From positions 62,322-126,321 of the forward strand of contig NZ_AXAS01000003.1 in NCBI RefSeq assembly GCF_000472925.1: a stretch of 64,000 nucleotides of DNA, in the 5' to 3' direction. The notes below the pieces were generated by a model, which worked only from the letters and a program-made list of their open reading frames with translations, did no database searches and was not told where the DNA came from. A program made the position numbers and the translations under genes. This DNA is from Bradyrhizobium sp. Ec3.3 (GTDB taxonomy: Bacteria > Pseudomonadota > Alphaproteobacteria > Rhizobiales > Xanthobacteraceae). Of this stretch, positions 8,994 to 17,410 are shown in pieces (the stretch's first letter is position 1; the number at the start of each line of letters is the position of its first letter).

Positions 8994-9476
8994 ATGAAAG
9001 AGCTCGTGGGGATTGCGGAACAGGTCGCGGCCAAATTGATCGCGCGCAAAGAAACCATTGCAGTGGCGGAATCCTCCGCCGGCGGCTTGATCGCCGCGAG
9101 CCTGCTCGCAGTGCCTGGCGCCTCGGCCTATTTCCTCGGCGGCGCCGTGGTCTATACGCGCGATGCGCGGCGCGTGCTGATGGATATTTCGGATGACGGC
9201 ATGAAGGGCTTTCGCTCCTCATCCGAGCCTTACGCAAGACTGCTCGCCGAACGGATGCGCAAGCGCTTCGGCTGCGACTGGGGCCTGTCCGAGACCGGCG
9301 CGGCGGGCCCGACCGGCAATCGCTACGGCGACGCCGCCGGCCATAGCTGCATGGCGATCGCCGGCCCCGCGACCGAAGTGATGACGCTGGAGACGGCCGG
9401 CAACGACCGCTTCGCGAACATGCAGACGTTTGCCGCGACGGCGCTGAGGCTGCTGCTGCGAAAACTTTCGGAGTGA
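8994..9476 (+). CDS. CinA C-terminal-domain protein (PncC-like nicotinamide-nucleotide amidohydrolase)
   Basis: 160-residue stand-alone CinA C-terminal domain. Motifs are AESSAGGLIAASLLAVPGAS, the GGAVVYT strand and SETGAAGPTGNRYG. The characterised family activity is deamidation of NMN to nicotinate mononucleotide (pyridine nucleotide salvage). The ATG at 8994 has GTGAGG just upstream; the longer frame from 8889 lacks support. The usual C-terminal region is somewhat divergent, so activity is inferred. Confidence 0.85.
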   Translation: MKELVGIAEQVAAKLIARKETIAVAESSAGGLIAASLLAVPGASAYFLGGAVVYTRDARRVLMDISDDGMKGFRSSSEPYARLLAERMRKRFGCDWGLSETGAAGPTGNRYGDAAGHSCMAIAGPATEVMTLETAGNDRFANMQTFAATALRLLLRKLSE

Positions 9477-9524
9477 TTTCGATCCGCGACGTGAGGATGA
9501 GAAAGTATCGCTGCACATACCGCA

Positions 9525-9626
9525 GTCATGCCCCGCGAGAGCGGGGCATCCAGTACGCCGCGGCTTCTCGATTCTAGCTGCGCTGTCTCTGGAGTACTGG
9601 ATCGCCCGGTCAAGCCGGGCGATGAC
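9525..9626. repeat. Intergenic palindromic repeat (REP-like)
   Basis: GTCATGCCCCGCGAGAGCG...ATCCAGTAC pairs with GTACTGGATCGCCCGG...GCGATGAC as a long inverted repeat between the PncC-like gene and the convergent DUF1488-like gene. Each arm contains its own small hairpin. Confidence 0.75.
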
Positions 9627-9638
9627 GGCAGAAGGCGG

Positions 9639-9914
9639 CTATCTCCCCAGATGCTTGGTAAAAATCCGCACCACATACCCCTTGAAGCGCGGCGCTTCGT
9701 CGTAGAGGTCTGAGGCGATCCGTTCGATGGTCTCGCGCAGCGAGAGGAATTGCGCCTGGCGTGCGCTGCTTTCCGTGCCCTGCATGCCGGCGAGCTCATC
9801 CATCGCGGCGTCGCTGATCTGGCACGTCACTTCCTCGCCGTCACTCAGCATGGTAAAGCGGAAGGCCAGACGTTCAACGTCGTGGCCGATGATCTTGTCG
9901 CGCGTCAGCGGCAT
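9639..9914 (-). CDS. DUF1488-like small protein
   Basis: 91-residue protein (MPLTRDKIIGHDVERLAFRF...). I match it to the DUF1488 family from memory of its opening and of the acidic middle ISDAAMDELAG; the function is unknown. There is no signal peptide or membrane segment. It lies 81 bases after the TPR gene on the same strand, with an inverted repeat (9919-9948) next to its start. The start codon gives a compact protein, and no nearby alternative looks better. Confidence 0.6.
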   Translation of the reverse strand: MPLTRDKIIGHDVERLAFRFTMLSDGEEVTCQISDAAMDELAGMQGTESSARQAQFLSLRETIERIASDLYDEAPRFKGYVVRIFTKHLGR

Positions 9915-9918
9915 CCAA

Positions 9919-9948
9919 TTGTCCCGGTCGCGCCCCCGGCCGGGACAA
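9919..9948. repeat. Inverted repeat next to DUF1488-like start
   Basis: TTGTCCCGG / CCGGGACAA arms of nine bases with a 12-base GC-rich loop. It lies after the TPR gene and immediately before the DUF1488-like start. It lacks a T tract, so it is more likely an attenuator-like or protein-binding hairpin than a classical terminator. Confidence 0.45.
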
Positions 9949-9995
9949 TGCGGAAATTTTTGCGGCTTGTCACCGCTTTTGGGGTGAGTTAGCCG

Positions 9996-10640
9996 TCAAT
10001 ACACCAGCGCCGTGCCCGTCGGCTTGTCCAGTGCCGCGGCCAGCGACTTGTATTCCTCGCAAGTCGTGCCGCAGATCGCGGCGATCTTTTCCAGGTGATA
10101 CATCGCCTGCTCGCGATTGCCCTGTTCGAGCTGCCACAGGCCGTAATACTGCCAGGTCAGCACGTGGTTCGGATCGATCGCCAGGGCGTGCTCGTACCAG
10201 ACCTGCGACTGCTTGTAGTCGCCGAGCTTGCGGTAGGAATAGCCGATGAGATTGGCGACGTTCGGATTGTCGTCGCGGCCGAGCGCCTTCAGTTGCGCGA
10301 TCGCGGAGGCATAATCGTTGCGCTCGTAGATGGTGTCATAGGCCGCGCGATAGGCAGCCGCAAAGGTGGGGTCGCCGATGCTCGACTGGTTGTTGGGCTT
10401 CTTGCCCTTCTGGGTGGCCTTCGTGCCGGACCGATTCGGATAGGACGGCGCGGGCGTATTCCGGTTCTGGCCTGCGGACGTACTCGCAAAGGGATCAACA
10501 CCCCCCGCACCTCCGCCTCCACCTCCGCCTCCGCCGCCACCACCACCGCCTGCCGCAAAGACCGGGGCGAATATCGGCGGCACGAACAGCGCCACCACAC
10601 ATGCTCCCAGCACGACATACCTGATCAGGGGATTGCTCAT
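9996..10640 (-). CDS. Secreted TPR-repeat protein with poly-glycine linker
   Basis: 214-residue exported protein. A hydrophobic signal segment (YVVLGACVVALFVPPIFAPVFA) is followed by a run of about 14 glycines, a Pro/Asn-rich linker and then tetratricopeptide repeats (LIGYSYRKLGDYKQSQVWYE, ALAIDPNHVLTWQYYGLWQL). It probably acts as a periplasmic protein-protein adaptor. The ATG at 10640 has AGGAG upstream. The final repeat holds a CGTTCEEY pair of cysteines that could form a disulphide. No pathway can be assigned. Confidence 0.8.
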   Translation of the reverse strand: MSNPLIRYVVLGACVVALFVPPIFAPVFAAGGGGGGGGGGGGGGAGGVDPFASTSAGQNRNTPAPSYPNRSGTKATQKGKKPNNQSSIGDPTFAAAYRAAYDTIYERNDYASAIAQLKALGRDDNPNVANLIGYSYRKLGDYKQSQVWYEHALAIDPNHVLTWQYYGLWQLEQGNREQAMYHLEKIAAICGTTCEEYKSLAAALDKPTGTALVY

Positions 10641-10795
10641 GTCTGCTCCTGTGGCCTTGGTCAAGGGAGCCCCGGATAGGTGTTAACCCTGCACTGGCAG
10701 TGAATATTCCGGAGGGCTTGTGCGCTCACGCAGACGTCAGTGCTGCGTATGACAGTTTCGCTGCCCTAAGCGCGCGCGAGCATCAGACGCTGAAG

Positions 10796-12286
10796 CTACT
10801 GAAACGCCACCTCGGCAAAGCTGCGCAGCTTGCGCGAATGCAGGCGTTCCGACTCCTGGTGCTTGAGCCGTTCGAGCGCCTTCAGGCCGATCTCGAGATG
10901 CTGGCTGACGCGCTGCCGGTAAAATGCGCTCGCCATCCCTGCGAGCTTGATCTCGCCGTGCAGGGGCTTGTCCGAGACGCACAGCAAGGTGCCGTAGGGA
11001 ACGCGGAAGCGATAGCCGTTGGCGGCGATCGCCGCCGATTCCATGTCGAGCGCAACGGCACGGGATTGCGACAGGCGGCGAATGACCGCGGCGCCGCTGA
11101 TCTCCCAATTGCGGTTGTCGACGCTCGCGACCGTTCCGGTCCGCATCAGGCGCTTGAGCTCGAAGCCGGACAATCCCGTGACCTCCTCGACCGCCTCCTC
11201 GAGCGCGACCTGCACTTCGGCAAGCGCCGGGATCGGCACCCAGGGCGGCAGCTCCTGATCGAGCACGTGGTCCTCGCGGACGTAACCATGCGCCAGCACG
11301 TAGTCGCCGAGCCGCTGCGTATTCCGGAGGCCAGCGCAATGTCCGACCATCAGCCAGGCATGCGGCCGCAGCACCGCGACATGGTCGGTGACGTTCCGCG
11401 CATTGGAAGGGCCCGTGCCGATGTTGATCAGGGTGATGCCCTGATAGCCGGGCTCGACGAGATGGAAGGCCGGCATCTGCGGCGCGCGATCCGGCGCAGT
11501 CCCGCTCGTACCGCCGCCGAACCTCGCGTTGCGGGTGATCACGTTGCCCGGTCCGACGAAGGCCTCGATGCCGTCGTCGCCCGATGCGAGCCGCTGCTGG
11601 CAGAGTTGCACGAAGGCATCGACGTAGAACTGGTAGTTGGTGAAGATCACGAAATTCTGGAAGTGCTCGGGATCGGTGCCGGTGTAGTGATAGAGCCGCC
11701 GAAGTGAATAGTCGACGCGCGCCGCGCGGAACAGGGCCAGCGGCTCCGGCGCTCCGGGCGCCAGCGCGAGCGTGCCGTCGGCGATCGCATCATCCATGGC
11801 GGCAAGATCGGGCGTGTCGAACACGTCGCGCATGAGCCGTGTGCCGACCGTATCGCCCGTGCTGATCGCCGCCTCGATGTTGATGTCTCGCCGATAGGCG
11901 AAATGAATCGGGATCGGCTCAATGGACTCGCCGATCTCGACCGGCACACCGTGATTCTTGATCAGCAGGCTGATCTGCTCGGTGAGATAGGTCCGAAACA
12001 CGTCCGGCCGCGTCACACTGGTCTCGTGCACGCCGGGTCCGGCAACGAAGCCGTAGGCCAGGCGCGAATCGAGCCGCGCATGGGTGGCGGTGGTCAGGCG
12101 GACGAACGGGTAGAACGCGCGCACGCGCGTCGTCGGCGACCTGCCGCCCAGATAGGCCTCGAAGTGATCGCGCAGGAATTTCGTGTTGCGCTCGTAGATC
12201 TCTTCGAGCCGGGCGACCGCAAGGCTCGCATCGGTGAAGGCTTCCGTGGCAATAGTCGGCGGGGTCTGGATCGGGGCGTGATGCAT
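10796..12286 (-). CDS. amn: AMP nucleosidase
   Basis: 496-residue enzyme, the usual length of AMP nucleosidase, which hydrolyses AMP to adenine and ribose-5-phosphate in the cytoplasm. The N-terminal family-specific domain (residues ~20-180) includes TRPDVFRTYLTEQISLLI and IPIHFAY. The C-terminal domain is of the PNP/UDP phosphorylase type (GYQGITLINIGTGPSNARN, then RAVALDMESAAIAANGYRFR). It is monocistronic: a REP-like repeat separates it from the type I secretion genes upstream. Confidence 0.93.
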   Translation of the reverse strand: MHHAPIQTPPTIATEAFTDASLAVARLEEIYERNTKFLRDHFEAYLGGRSPTTRVRAFYPFVRLTTATHARLDSRLAYGFVAGPGVHETSVTRPDVFRTYLTEQISLLIKNHGVPVEIGESIEPIPIHFAYRRDINIEAAISTGDTVGTRLMRDVFDTPDLAAMDDAIADGTLALAPGAPEPLALFRAARVDYSLRRLYHYTGTDPEHFQNFVIFTNYQFYVDAFVQLCQQRLASGDDGIEAFVGPGNVITRNARFGGGTSGTAPDRAPQMPAFHLVEPGYQGITLINIGTGPSNARNVTDHVAVLRPHAWLMVGHCAGLRNTQRLGDYVLAHGYVREDHVLDQELPPWVPIPALAEVQVALEEAVEEVTGLSGFELKRLMRTGTVASVDNRNWEISGAAVIRRLSQSRAVALDMESAAIAANGYRFRVPYGTLLCVSDKPLHGEIKLAGMASAFYRQRVSQHLEIGLKALERLKHQESERLHSRKLRSFAEVAFQ

Positions 12287-12362
12287 GTGTCTGACGCCGT
12301 TTCATGCTGAGTAGTCTGCTCGGAGCCAGAGTATAGCAACAACGGCGCCGCTCATTGCAACT

Positions 12363-12449
12363 CGTCATTGCGAGGAGCTCTTGCGACGAAGCAATCCAGG
12401 CTGCCGCCGCGGAAAGATTCTGGATTGCTTCGCTACGCTCGCAATGACG
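12363..12449. repeat. Palindromic intergenic repeat (CGTCATTGCGAG family)
   Basis: Outer arms CGTCATTGCGAG / CTCGCAATGACG and inner arms GAAGCAATCCAG / CTGGATTGCTTC make a nested inverted repeat. I recognise this type as common between genes in Bradyrhizobium-like genomes. It lies between amn (start 12286) and the end of the HlyD-family gene. Confidence 0.85.
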
Positions 12450-12468
12450 ATTGAAGCGGCGCTCCGCC

Positions 12469-13803
12469 TCACTTCTCCCGGAACGCCCGCATCAGCTGAT
12501 CGTGCAGCGGCTTCATCAGGTAGGACAGCATGGTGCGGTCGCCGGTCTGCACGAAGGCCTCGACCGGCATGCCGGGGATCAGCTTGACCTCGCCGAGGCG
12601 GGCGACCTCTTCCGGCGGCATCGAGACGCGGATGGTGTAATAGCTCTGCCCGGTGCGCTGGTCGGTGGTGACGTCGGGCGAGACGCGGCTCACGACGCCG
12701 TTGAGCTCCGGCGTGGTGCGCTGGTTGAAGGCGGACAGGCGCAGCAGCGTCTTCTGGCCGACCTGAAGCTTGTCGATGTCGGTCGGATTGACTTTGGCCT
12801 CGACCTGCAGGTCGTCCTGCTGCGGCACGATCAGCATGAGGGTATCGCCGGCGGTGACGACGCCACCGACGGTGTGCACGGTCGATTGCAACACCATGCC
12901 ATCCTGTGGCGCGCGGATGTCGACGCGGCGGAGCTGATCCTCGGCGGTGACCTTGCGCTCGATCAGCTCGCCGATCTTGTCGTTGGTCTCGCGCAAATCC
13001 TTTGAGACCTCGCTCACCATGTCCTTGTCGACCTGGATGATCTGCAGCTCGGTTTCGGTGATCTTGCCCTTGGCCTGGGCGCGCGAGGCGATGTACTGCG
13101 CGCGCTCGCCGTTGAGGCGGGCCGAGTCGCGCTCTAGCGTCGTCAGGCGCGAGAGCTGCACCAGGTGCTTGTCATAGAGATCGCGGACACCGGTGAGCTC
13201 CTGCTGCACCAGCACGATCTCCTTGTCCTTGGCGGTCTCCTGCGCCTTCAGGCCCTCGATTTCCTCGTTGAGCTGCTGGATGCGCTCACGAAGCTGCGCC
13301 TTCTGACCGGCACGGCCATTGACGCGGACGTCGAACAATTTGCCTTCACTGGCGAGCAGTGTCGCCACGTCGGGATCGCTTGCGCGATCGAGCAGCCCCT
13401 GCGGGAATTCGATCCTTGCAAGCCCGCGCTGCTCGGCCTGGAGCCGCGCCGCGCGCGCCTGGCCGGCGTCGAGGTTCTTGGTGACGATGGCGAGGTTCGC
13501 CTTGGTGACGGTGTCGTCGAGCCGCACCACGATGTCGCCGGCCTTGACCAGGTCGCCGTCGCGGGCGCGCACCTCGCCGACCACGCCGCCGGTCGGATGC
13601 TGCACCTTCTTCACGTTGGATTCGACGACGATCTGCCCCGGCGCGATCAGCGCGCCGGAGATCAGCACGGTCGACGCCCAGCCGCCGAGCCCGACGGCGA
13701 GCAGCAGCACGATCCCGAGACCGAGCAGCAGGTGAAACCTGATCGACTGCCGCACGCTTCTCTTTGCCGCGGGCTTGGCGCCCGCCATCGTCATCGAGCT
13801 CAT
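12469..13803 (-). CDS. Type I secretion membrane fusion protein (HlyD/PrsE family)
   Basis: 444-residue periplasmic adaptor of a type I secretion system. One N-terminal membrane helix (residues ~25-50) is followed by a biotinyl-lipoyl-like half (GGVVGEVRARDGDLVKAGD), a long coiled coil (residues ~110-290, with many Q/E/K/L heptads) and a C-terminal barrel (RRVDIRAPQDGMVLQSTVHT...GQSYYTIRVSMP). It bridges the ABC permease to a TolC-type outer-membrane channel. Its start overlaps the ABC gene stop by four bases. No TolC gene is in the window. Confidence 0.93.
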   Translation of the reverse strand: MSSMTMAGAKPAAKRSVRQSIRFHLLLGLGIVLLLAVGLGGWASTVLISGALIAPGQIVVESNVKKVQHPTGGVVGEVRARDGDLVKAGDIVVRLDDTVTKANLAIVTKNLDAGQARAARLQAEQRGLARIEFPQGLLDRASDPDVATLLASEGKLFDVRVNGRAGQKAQLRERIQQLNEEIEGLKAQETAKDKEIVLVQQELTGVRDLYDKHLVQLSRLTTLERDSARLNGERAQYIASRAQAKGKITETELQIIQVDKDMVSEVSKDLRETNDKIGELIERKVTAEDQLRRVDIRAPQDGMVLQSTVHTVGGVVTAGDTLMLIVPQQDDLQVEAKVNPTDIDKLQVGQKTLLRLSAFNQRTTPELNGVVSRVSPDVTTDQRTGQSYYTIRVSMPPEEVARLGEVKLIPGMPVEAFVQTGDRTMLSYLMKPLHDQLMRAFREK

Positions 13804-15551
13804 GGTTTGGCCACTCCGCCTTCGCTGACGATCTTGATCGGCGGCGCCGGCGGGGCGACGCGCGGCTGCAGCACCTGTGCGAGCACCTGCTCCTTCGGGC
13901 CGAAGGCCTGCATGCGGCCGTCGCGCAGCACCAGGATCTGATCGACCGCCTCGACGCCAATCGGCCGATGCGCCACGACGACGACGATGGCCCCGCGCTC
14001 GCGCGCGGCGCGGATCGCGCGGGTCAGGGCTTCGTCGCCTTCGGTGTCGAGGTTGGAGTTGGGCTCGTCGAGCACGATCAGGAACGGATTGCCGTAGAGC
14101 GCGCGCGCCAGCGCCACACGCTGGGCCTGGCCGGCGGACAACGCCGTGCCCTGCTCGCCGACCTGGGTGTTGTAACCCTCGCGCATCTTGATGATCATCT
14201 CATGCACGCCAGCCTCCTTCGCCGCGGCAATGATGGCATCGGAGGTCGCGTCGGGATCAAACCGGCTGATGTTCTGCGCGATACTACCGCCGAACAGCTC
14301 GACGTCCTGCGGCAAATAGCCGATGTGGCGGCCGAGCACGTCGGAGGCCCACTGGTCGAGCGCCGCGCCGTCGAGCCGCACCTTGCCGCGCACCGGCTGC
14401 CAGACGCCGACCAGCGCCCGGATCAGCGACGATTTGCCCGAACCGCTCGGGCCGATCACGCCGAGGCCCATGCCGGCATTGAGCGCGAACGTCACGTCCT
14501 GCACGATGACGCGCTGATCGCCCGGCGGCACGATGCTGACGCCTTCGACCGCGAGGCGGCTCGAGGGCGCCTGCAACTGGGTCGGCATCGCCTGGGCCGG
14601 AATCTGCTCCAGCAGGCGGCTGAGCCGCTGCCAGCTCTGCCGCGCGGCGACAAAGGACTTCCAGTGCGCGATCGCGAGATCGACCGGCGCGAGCGCGCGC
14701 GCCGAGAGGATCGAGCCCGCGATGATGATGCCGGCGGTCGCCTCCTGATGAATGACGAGATAGGCACCGACCGCGAGCACGGCGGATTGCAGCATCATGC
14801 GCAGAACTTTTGCGATGGCACCGAGACCGCCGGCGACATCGCTGGCGCGCTGATTGCCGGCGAGATATTTTTCGTTGGCCTCGCTCCAGCGCTGGTTGAG
14901 CCGGCCGGCCATACCCATCGCCACCAGCACCTCGGCATTGCGGCGGCTGGAAGCGGCGAGATCGTTGCGCTGTGCGGCGAGGCTCGTCGCCTCGCGTGCG
15001 GGCCGGCGGGACATGAACTCCGTCACCAGCGTGAGGCCAACCAGGATGATCGCACCGACCAAAGCCGTGACGCCGATCAGCCAATGGAAGGCGAAGCAGA
15101 TGGCGAGATAGAGCGGCAGCCATGGCAGGTCGAAGAACGCGCTCGGTCCCATGCCACCGAGGAAGGAACGGACGTTGTCGAGGTCGCGCAGCGGCTGGAG
15201 GCCTTCGTTGCGGTTGCCGGCCAGGAGCGGCAGACGCACGATGGTGTCGAACACCCGCTTGTTCAGGGCCTCGTCGAGCGCAGTGCCGATACGGCCAAGG
15301 ATGCGGCCGCGTATCAGGTCCAGAACGCCTTGCGCGATGTAGAGACCGCCGGCGAGGATGATCAGGCCGACCAGCGTCGGGATGCTGCGGCTGGGCAGCA
15401 CCCGATCGTAGACCTCCAGCATGAAGATCGACCCGGTCAGATAGAGCAGGTTGATCATGCAGCTCATCAACCCGAGGCCCAGGAACGCAGCGCGACAGGC
15501 ACGCAAGGCATTACCGAGTTCGGAACGGCGCAAGCCGGGAACCGCTGCCAT
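13800..15551 (-). CDS. Type I secretion ABC permease/ATPase (PrsD family)
   Basis: 583-residue fused exporter. Residues ~20-310 hold the six-helix transmembrane domain. The ATPase domain has Walker A GPSGSGKSS, signature LSAGQAQRVALARAL and Walker B FLIVLDEPNSNLD, the Asn-rich form typical of PrtD/PrsD secretion ATPases. It lacks a C39 peptidase domain. It would drive export of proteins with C-terminal secretion signals. The RTX adhesin at 28306-35883 is the only obvious substrate here, so a link is plausible but inferred. Confidence 0.93.
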   Translation of the reverse strand: MAAVPGLRRSELGNALRACRAAFLGLGLMSCMINLLYLTGSIFMLEVYDRVLPSRSIPTLVGLIILAGGLYIAQGVLDLIRGRILGRIGTALDEALNKRVFDTIVRLPLLAGNRNEGLQPLRDLDNVRSFLGGMGPSAFFDLPWLPLYLAICFAFHWLIGVTALVGAIILVGLTLVTEFMSRRPAREATSLAAQRNDLAASSRRNAEVLVAMGMAGRLNQRWSEANEKYLAGNQRASDVAGGLGAIAKVLRMMLQSAVLAVGAYLVIHQEATAGIIIAGSILSARALAPVDLAIAHWKSFVAARQSWQRLSRLLEQIPAQAMPTQLQAPSSRLAVEGVSIVPPGDQRVIVQDVTFALNAGMGLGVIGPSGSGKSSLIRALVGVWQPVRGKVRLDGAALDQWASDVLGRHIGYLPQDVELFGGSIAQNISRFDPDATSDAIIAAAKEAGVHEMIIKMREGYNTQVGEQGTALSAGQAQRVALARALYGNPFLIVLDEPNSNLDTEGDEALTRAIRAARERGAIVVVVAHRPIGVEAVDQILVLRDGRMQAFGPKEQVLAQVLQPRVAPPAPPIKIVSEGGVAKP

Positions 15552-15738
15552 CAGTCGCTTCTCATCGGATGAGGGGTAAAACCCCTGATTTCACAAGCTA
15601 AATTTGGGGTACTCGACCCAGATTAATATCGCGTTTGTGGCTGTCGTCCAATGCACGACAGTTGATCAACAATCTCTGGCTCAAAACCTCTAGCGCAGCC
15701 GCGCTGCGGCGCAAATCCGGAATTCCACAGTTTTTGGA

Positions 15739-15777
15739 GCTGCCGCGACGAATTTATCATCGCGGCAGCCGGTTTTT
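15739..15777 (+). terminator. Orphan rho-independent terminator-like hairpin
   Basis: A 10-bp stem GCTGCCGCGA / TCGCGGCAGC with an 11-base loop, followed by CGGTTTTT on the plus strand. No plus-strand gene precedes it. It sits in the 237-bp gap between the secretion ABC gene (start 15551) and the end of the GlsB-like gene (15789). It could end a small plus-strand transcript. Confidence 0.5.
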
Positions 15778-15788
15778 CGCAGGAACCG

Positions 15789-16058
15789 CTAGAGCCGCCC
15801 GCCGCCGCGCACCAGGCGGACCACCAGAAGCAGAATGATGGCGCCGATTGCGGAGTAGATGATCTCCGAGACCAGCCCCACGCCGAGATGGATGCCGAGC
15901 CGCGGGAACAGGAAGCTCGCGACAAACGCGCCCGCGATGCCGATCACGATGTCGCCGATGATGCCGAACCCGCTTCCGCGTACCACCTTGCCAGCAAGCC
16001 AGCCGGCAACCAGGCCGACGAACAGGATGACGATGAGGCTTTGGCCAGAAATGTACAT
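15789..16058 (-). CDS. GlsB/YeaQ/YmgE-family stress-response membrane protein
   Basis: 89-residue integral membrane protein with three hydrophobic segments (SLIVILFVGLVAGWLAG, DIVIGIAGAFVASFLF, IIYSAIGAIILLLVVRLV). The glycine-rich GKVVRGSGFGIIGDIVIG loop is the family hallmark (transglycosylase-associated protein, COG2261). The exact role is unknown, but the genes are often stress-induced. The ATG at 16058 is preferred: a purine-rich GGAGAGGG stretch lies upstream, whereas the longer frame from 16133 has a leader without similarity to the family. Confidence 0.88.
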   Translation of the reverse strand: MYISGQSLIVILFVGLVAGWLAGKVVRGSGFGIIGDIVIGIAGAFVASFLFPRLGIHLGVGLVSEIIYSAIGAIILLLVVRLVRGGGRL

Positions 16059-16432
16059 AAGTTGAAGTCCCTCTCCGTGAATGGGGGCGCATGGAACCCT
16101 CCCCGGGATGAATGGGAACTGAATGCCTGTCACGTCTCCCTAGGAGGTCTCACCCCGACAAAATGTCGAAAACAAACCAATGCAAAGTAGAACCGGCCTT
16201 TGGCTGGACGCGCGCGGTGGATCGCGGCAACTGCGTGCTGGTGCTTGAGATTTTTGAGGTGAGGAGCAATTTCAAAGTGAGGGGCACACCGCTCTCTCAT
16301 TCCCTCCCCCCTTGCGGGGGAGGGGCAGGGAGGGGGGTGCCACGAACGCTGACCTCTCCCGGGGCTACCCCCTCCCCGCAAGGGAGGGAGCGCAGTGTGC
16401 ACGTGGCTGGGCTTGAGATCGAAGGGAGCAAG
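16059..16432. other. Intergenic region, 374 bp, with REP-like repeat
   Basis: Lies between the GlsB-like start and the end of the ATP-binding gene. It holds a C/G-rich inverted repeat at about 16300-16390 and probably the GlsB promoter near 16060-16150. I see no convincing gene; short open frames here lack ribosome sites. Confidence 0.5.
16300..16390. repeat. REP-like repeat (CCCTCCCC family)
   Basis: A TCCCTCCCCCCTTGCGGGGG hairpin and a second CCCTCCCCGCAAGGGAGGG hairpin flank a 45-base centre. It is related in style to the repeats at 20091, 22132, 38487 and 59075. Confidence 0.6.
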
Positions 16433-17410
16433 CTACGAAGCGACCGTCGCCGCCTCCGCGAGCACACACCGCGCCGCCCTGCCGGGTCCCACCTGCACGT
16501 TCACGGGCAGTTGCTCCAGGCACTGCGGCTGGGCGACGGCGCAGCGGGGGGCGAAGGAGCAGTTGTGCGGTTTCTGGCCAAGCGAGGGCGGAGTTCCGGG
16601 GATGGTCTCGAGCCGCGCGCCGCGCTTGGCGCCGTGAATGGTCGAGGCGAGCAGGCCCTTGGCGTAGGGGTGCACCGGCGCGCGCACGATGTCGCGCAAG
16701 CTCCCCTGCTCCACGAGCTGGCCGGCATACATGACCGCGACACGATCGCAGATCTCGATCGCCACGCCGATGTCGTGGGTGACGAAAATGACGGACATGC
16801 CGAACTCGCGCTGCAGCTCGCGCAGCAGCAAGAGGATCTGGATCTGCACGGTGGCATCGAGCGCGGTGGTCGGCTCGTCCGCGAGCAGGATCTTCGGCCG
16901 GCAGGCGAGCGCCAGCGCGATCATCGCGCGCTGGCGCATGCCGCCGGACATCTCGTGCGGATAGGCATCGAGCCGGCGCTTTGCGGAAGGGATGCGCACG
17001 ACCTCGAGCATCTCCAGCGCGCGCCCCCGCCCTTCCGCATAGCTTTTGCCTTCGTGACGCACCACGCTCTCGGCAATCTGCGCCCCGATGGTGTAGACCG
17101 GATCGAGCGCAAGCGCCGGCTCCTGGAAGATCATCGACACCGTCTGGCCGCGGAATGTAGAGAGCTCCTCCTCGCCCATGGCGAGCACGTCGCGGCCCAT
17201 GACGTTGACGGTGCCCGAGATCTGCGTGCGCTTCTTCGGCAGAAGCCGCATCAGGGCGCGCAGCGTCACGCTCTTGCCCGAGCCGGACTCGCCGAGCAGG
17301 CCCAGCACCTCGCCGTCACCGAGCGAGAGATCGAGATCGTTCACGGCATAGACCGTGCGCTCGCCGGTGAAGCGGATGTTGAGGCCTGAGATCTCGACGA
17401 GCTTTGTCAT
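16433..17410 (-). CDS. Dipeptide/oligopeptide-type ABC transporter ATP-binding protein (DppD-like)
   Basis: 325-residue ATPase of a Dpp/Opp-type importer. Walker A is [14 protein letters not shown], the signature is [15 protein letters not shown], and Walker B is [13 protein letters not shown]. The C-terminal oligopeptide-transporter extension has clustered Cys/Pro ([17 protein letters not shown]), as expected for DppD/OppD. Its start overlaps the amidase stop (ATGA), so it is the last gene of the operon. It pairs with the DppF-like ATPase encoded two genes upstream. Confidence 0.92.
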   Translation of the reverse strand: MTKLVEISGLNIRFTGERTVYAVNDLDLSLGDGEVLGLLGESGSGKSVTLRALMRLLPKKRTQISGTVNVMGRDVLAMGEEELSTFRGQTVSMIFQEPALALDPVYTIGAQIAESVVRHEGKSYAEGRGRALEMLEVVRIPSAKRRLDAYPHEMSGGMRQRAMIALALACRPKILLADEPTTALDATVQIQILLLLRELQREFGMSVIFVTHDIGVAIEICDRVAVMYAGQLVEQGSLRDIVRAPVHPYAKGLLASTIHGAKRGARLETIPGTPPSLGQKPHNCSFAPRCAVAQPQCLEQLPVNVQVGPGRAARCVLAEAATVAS

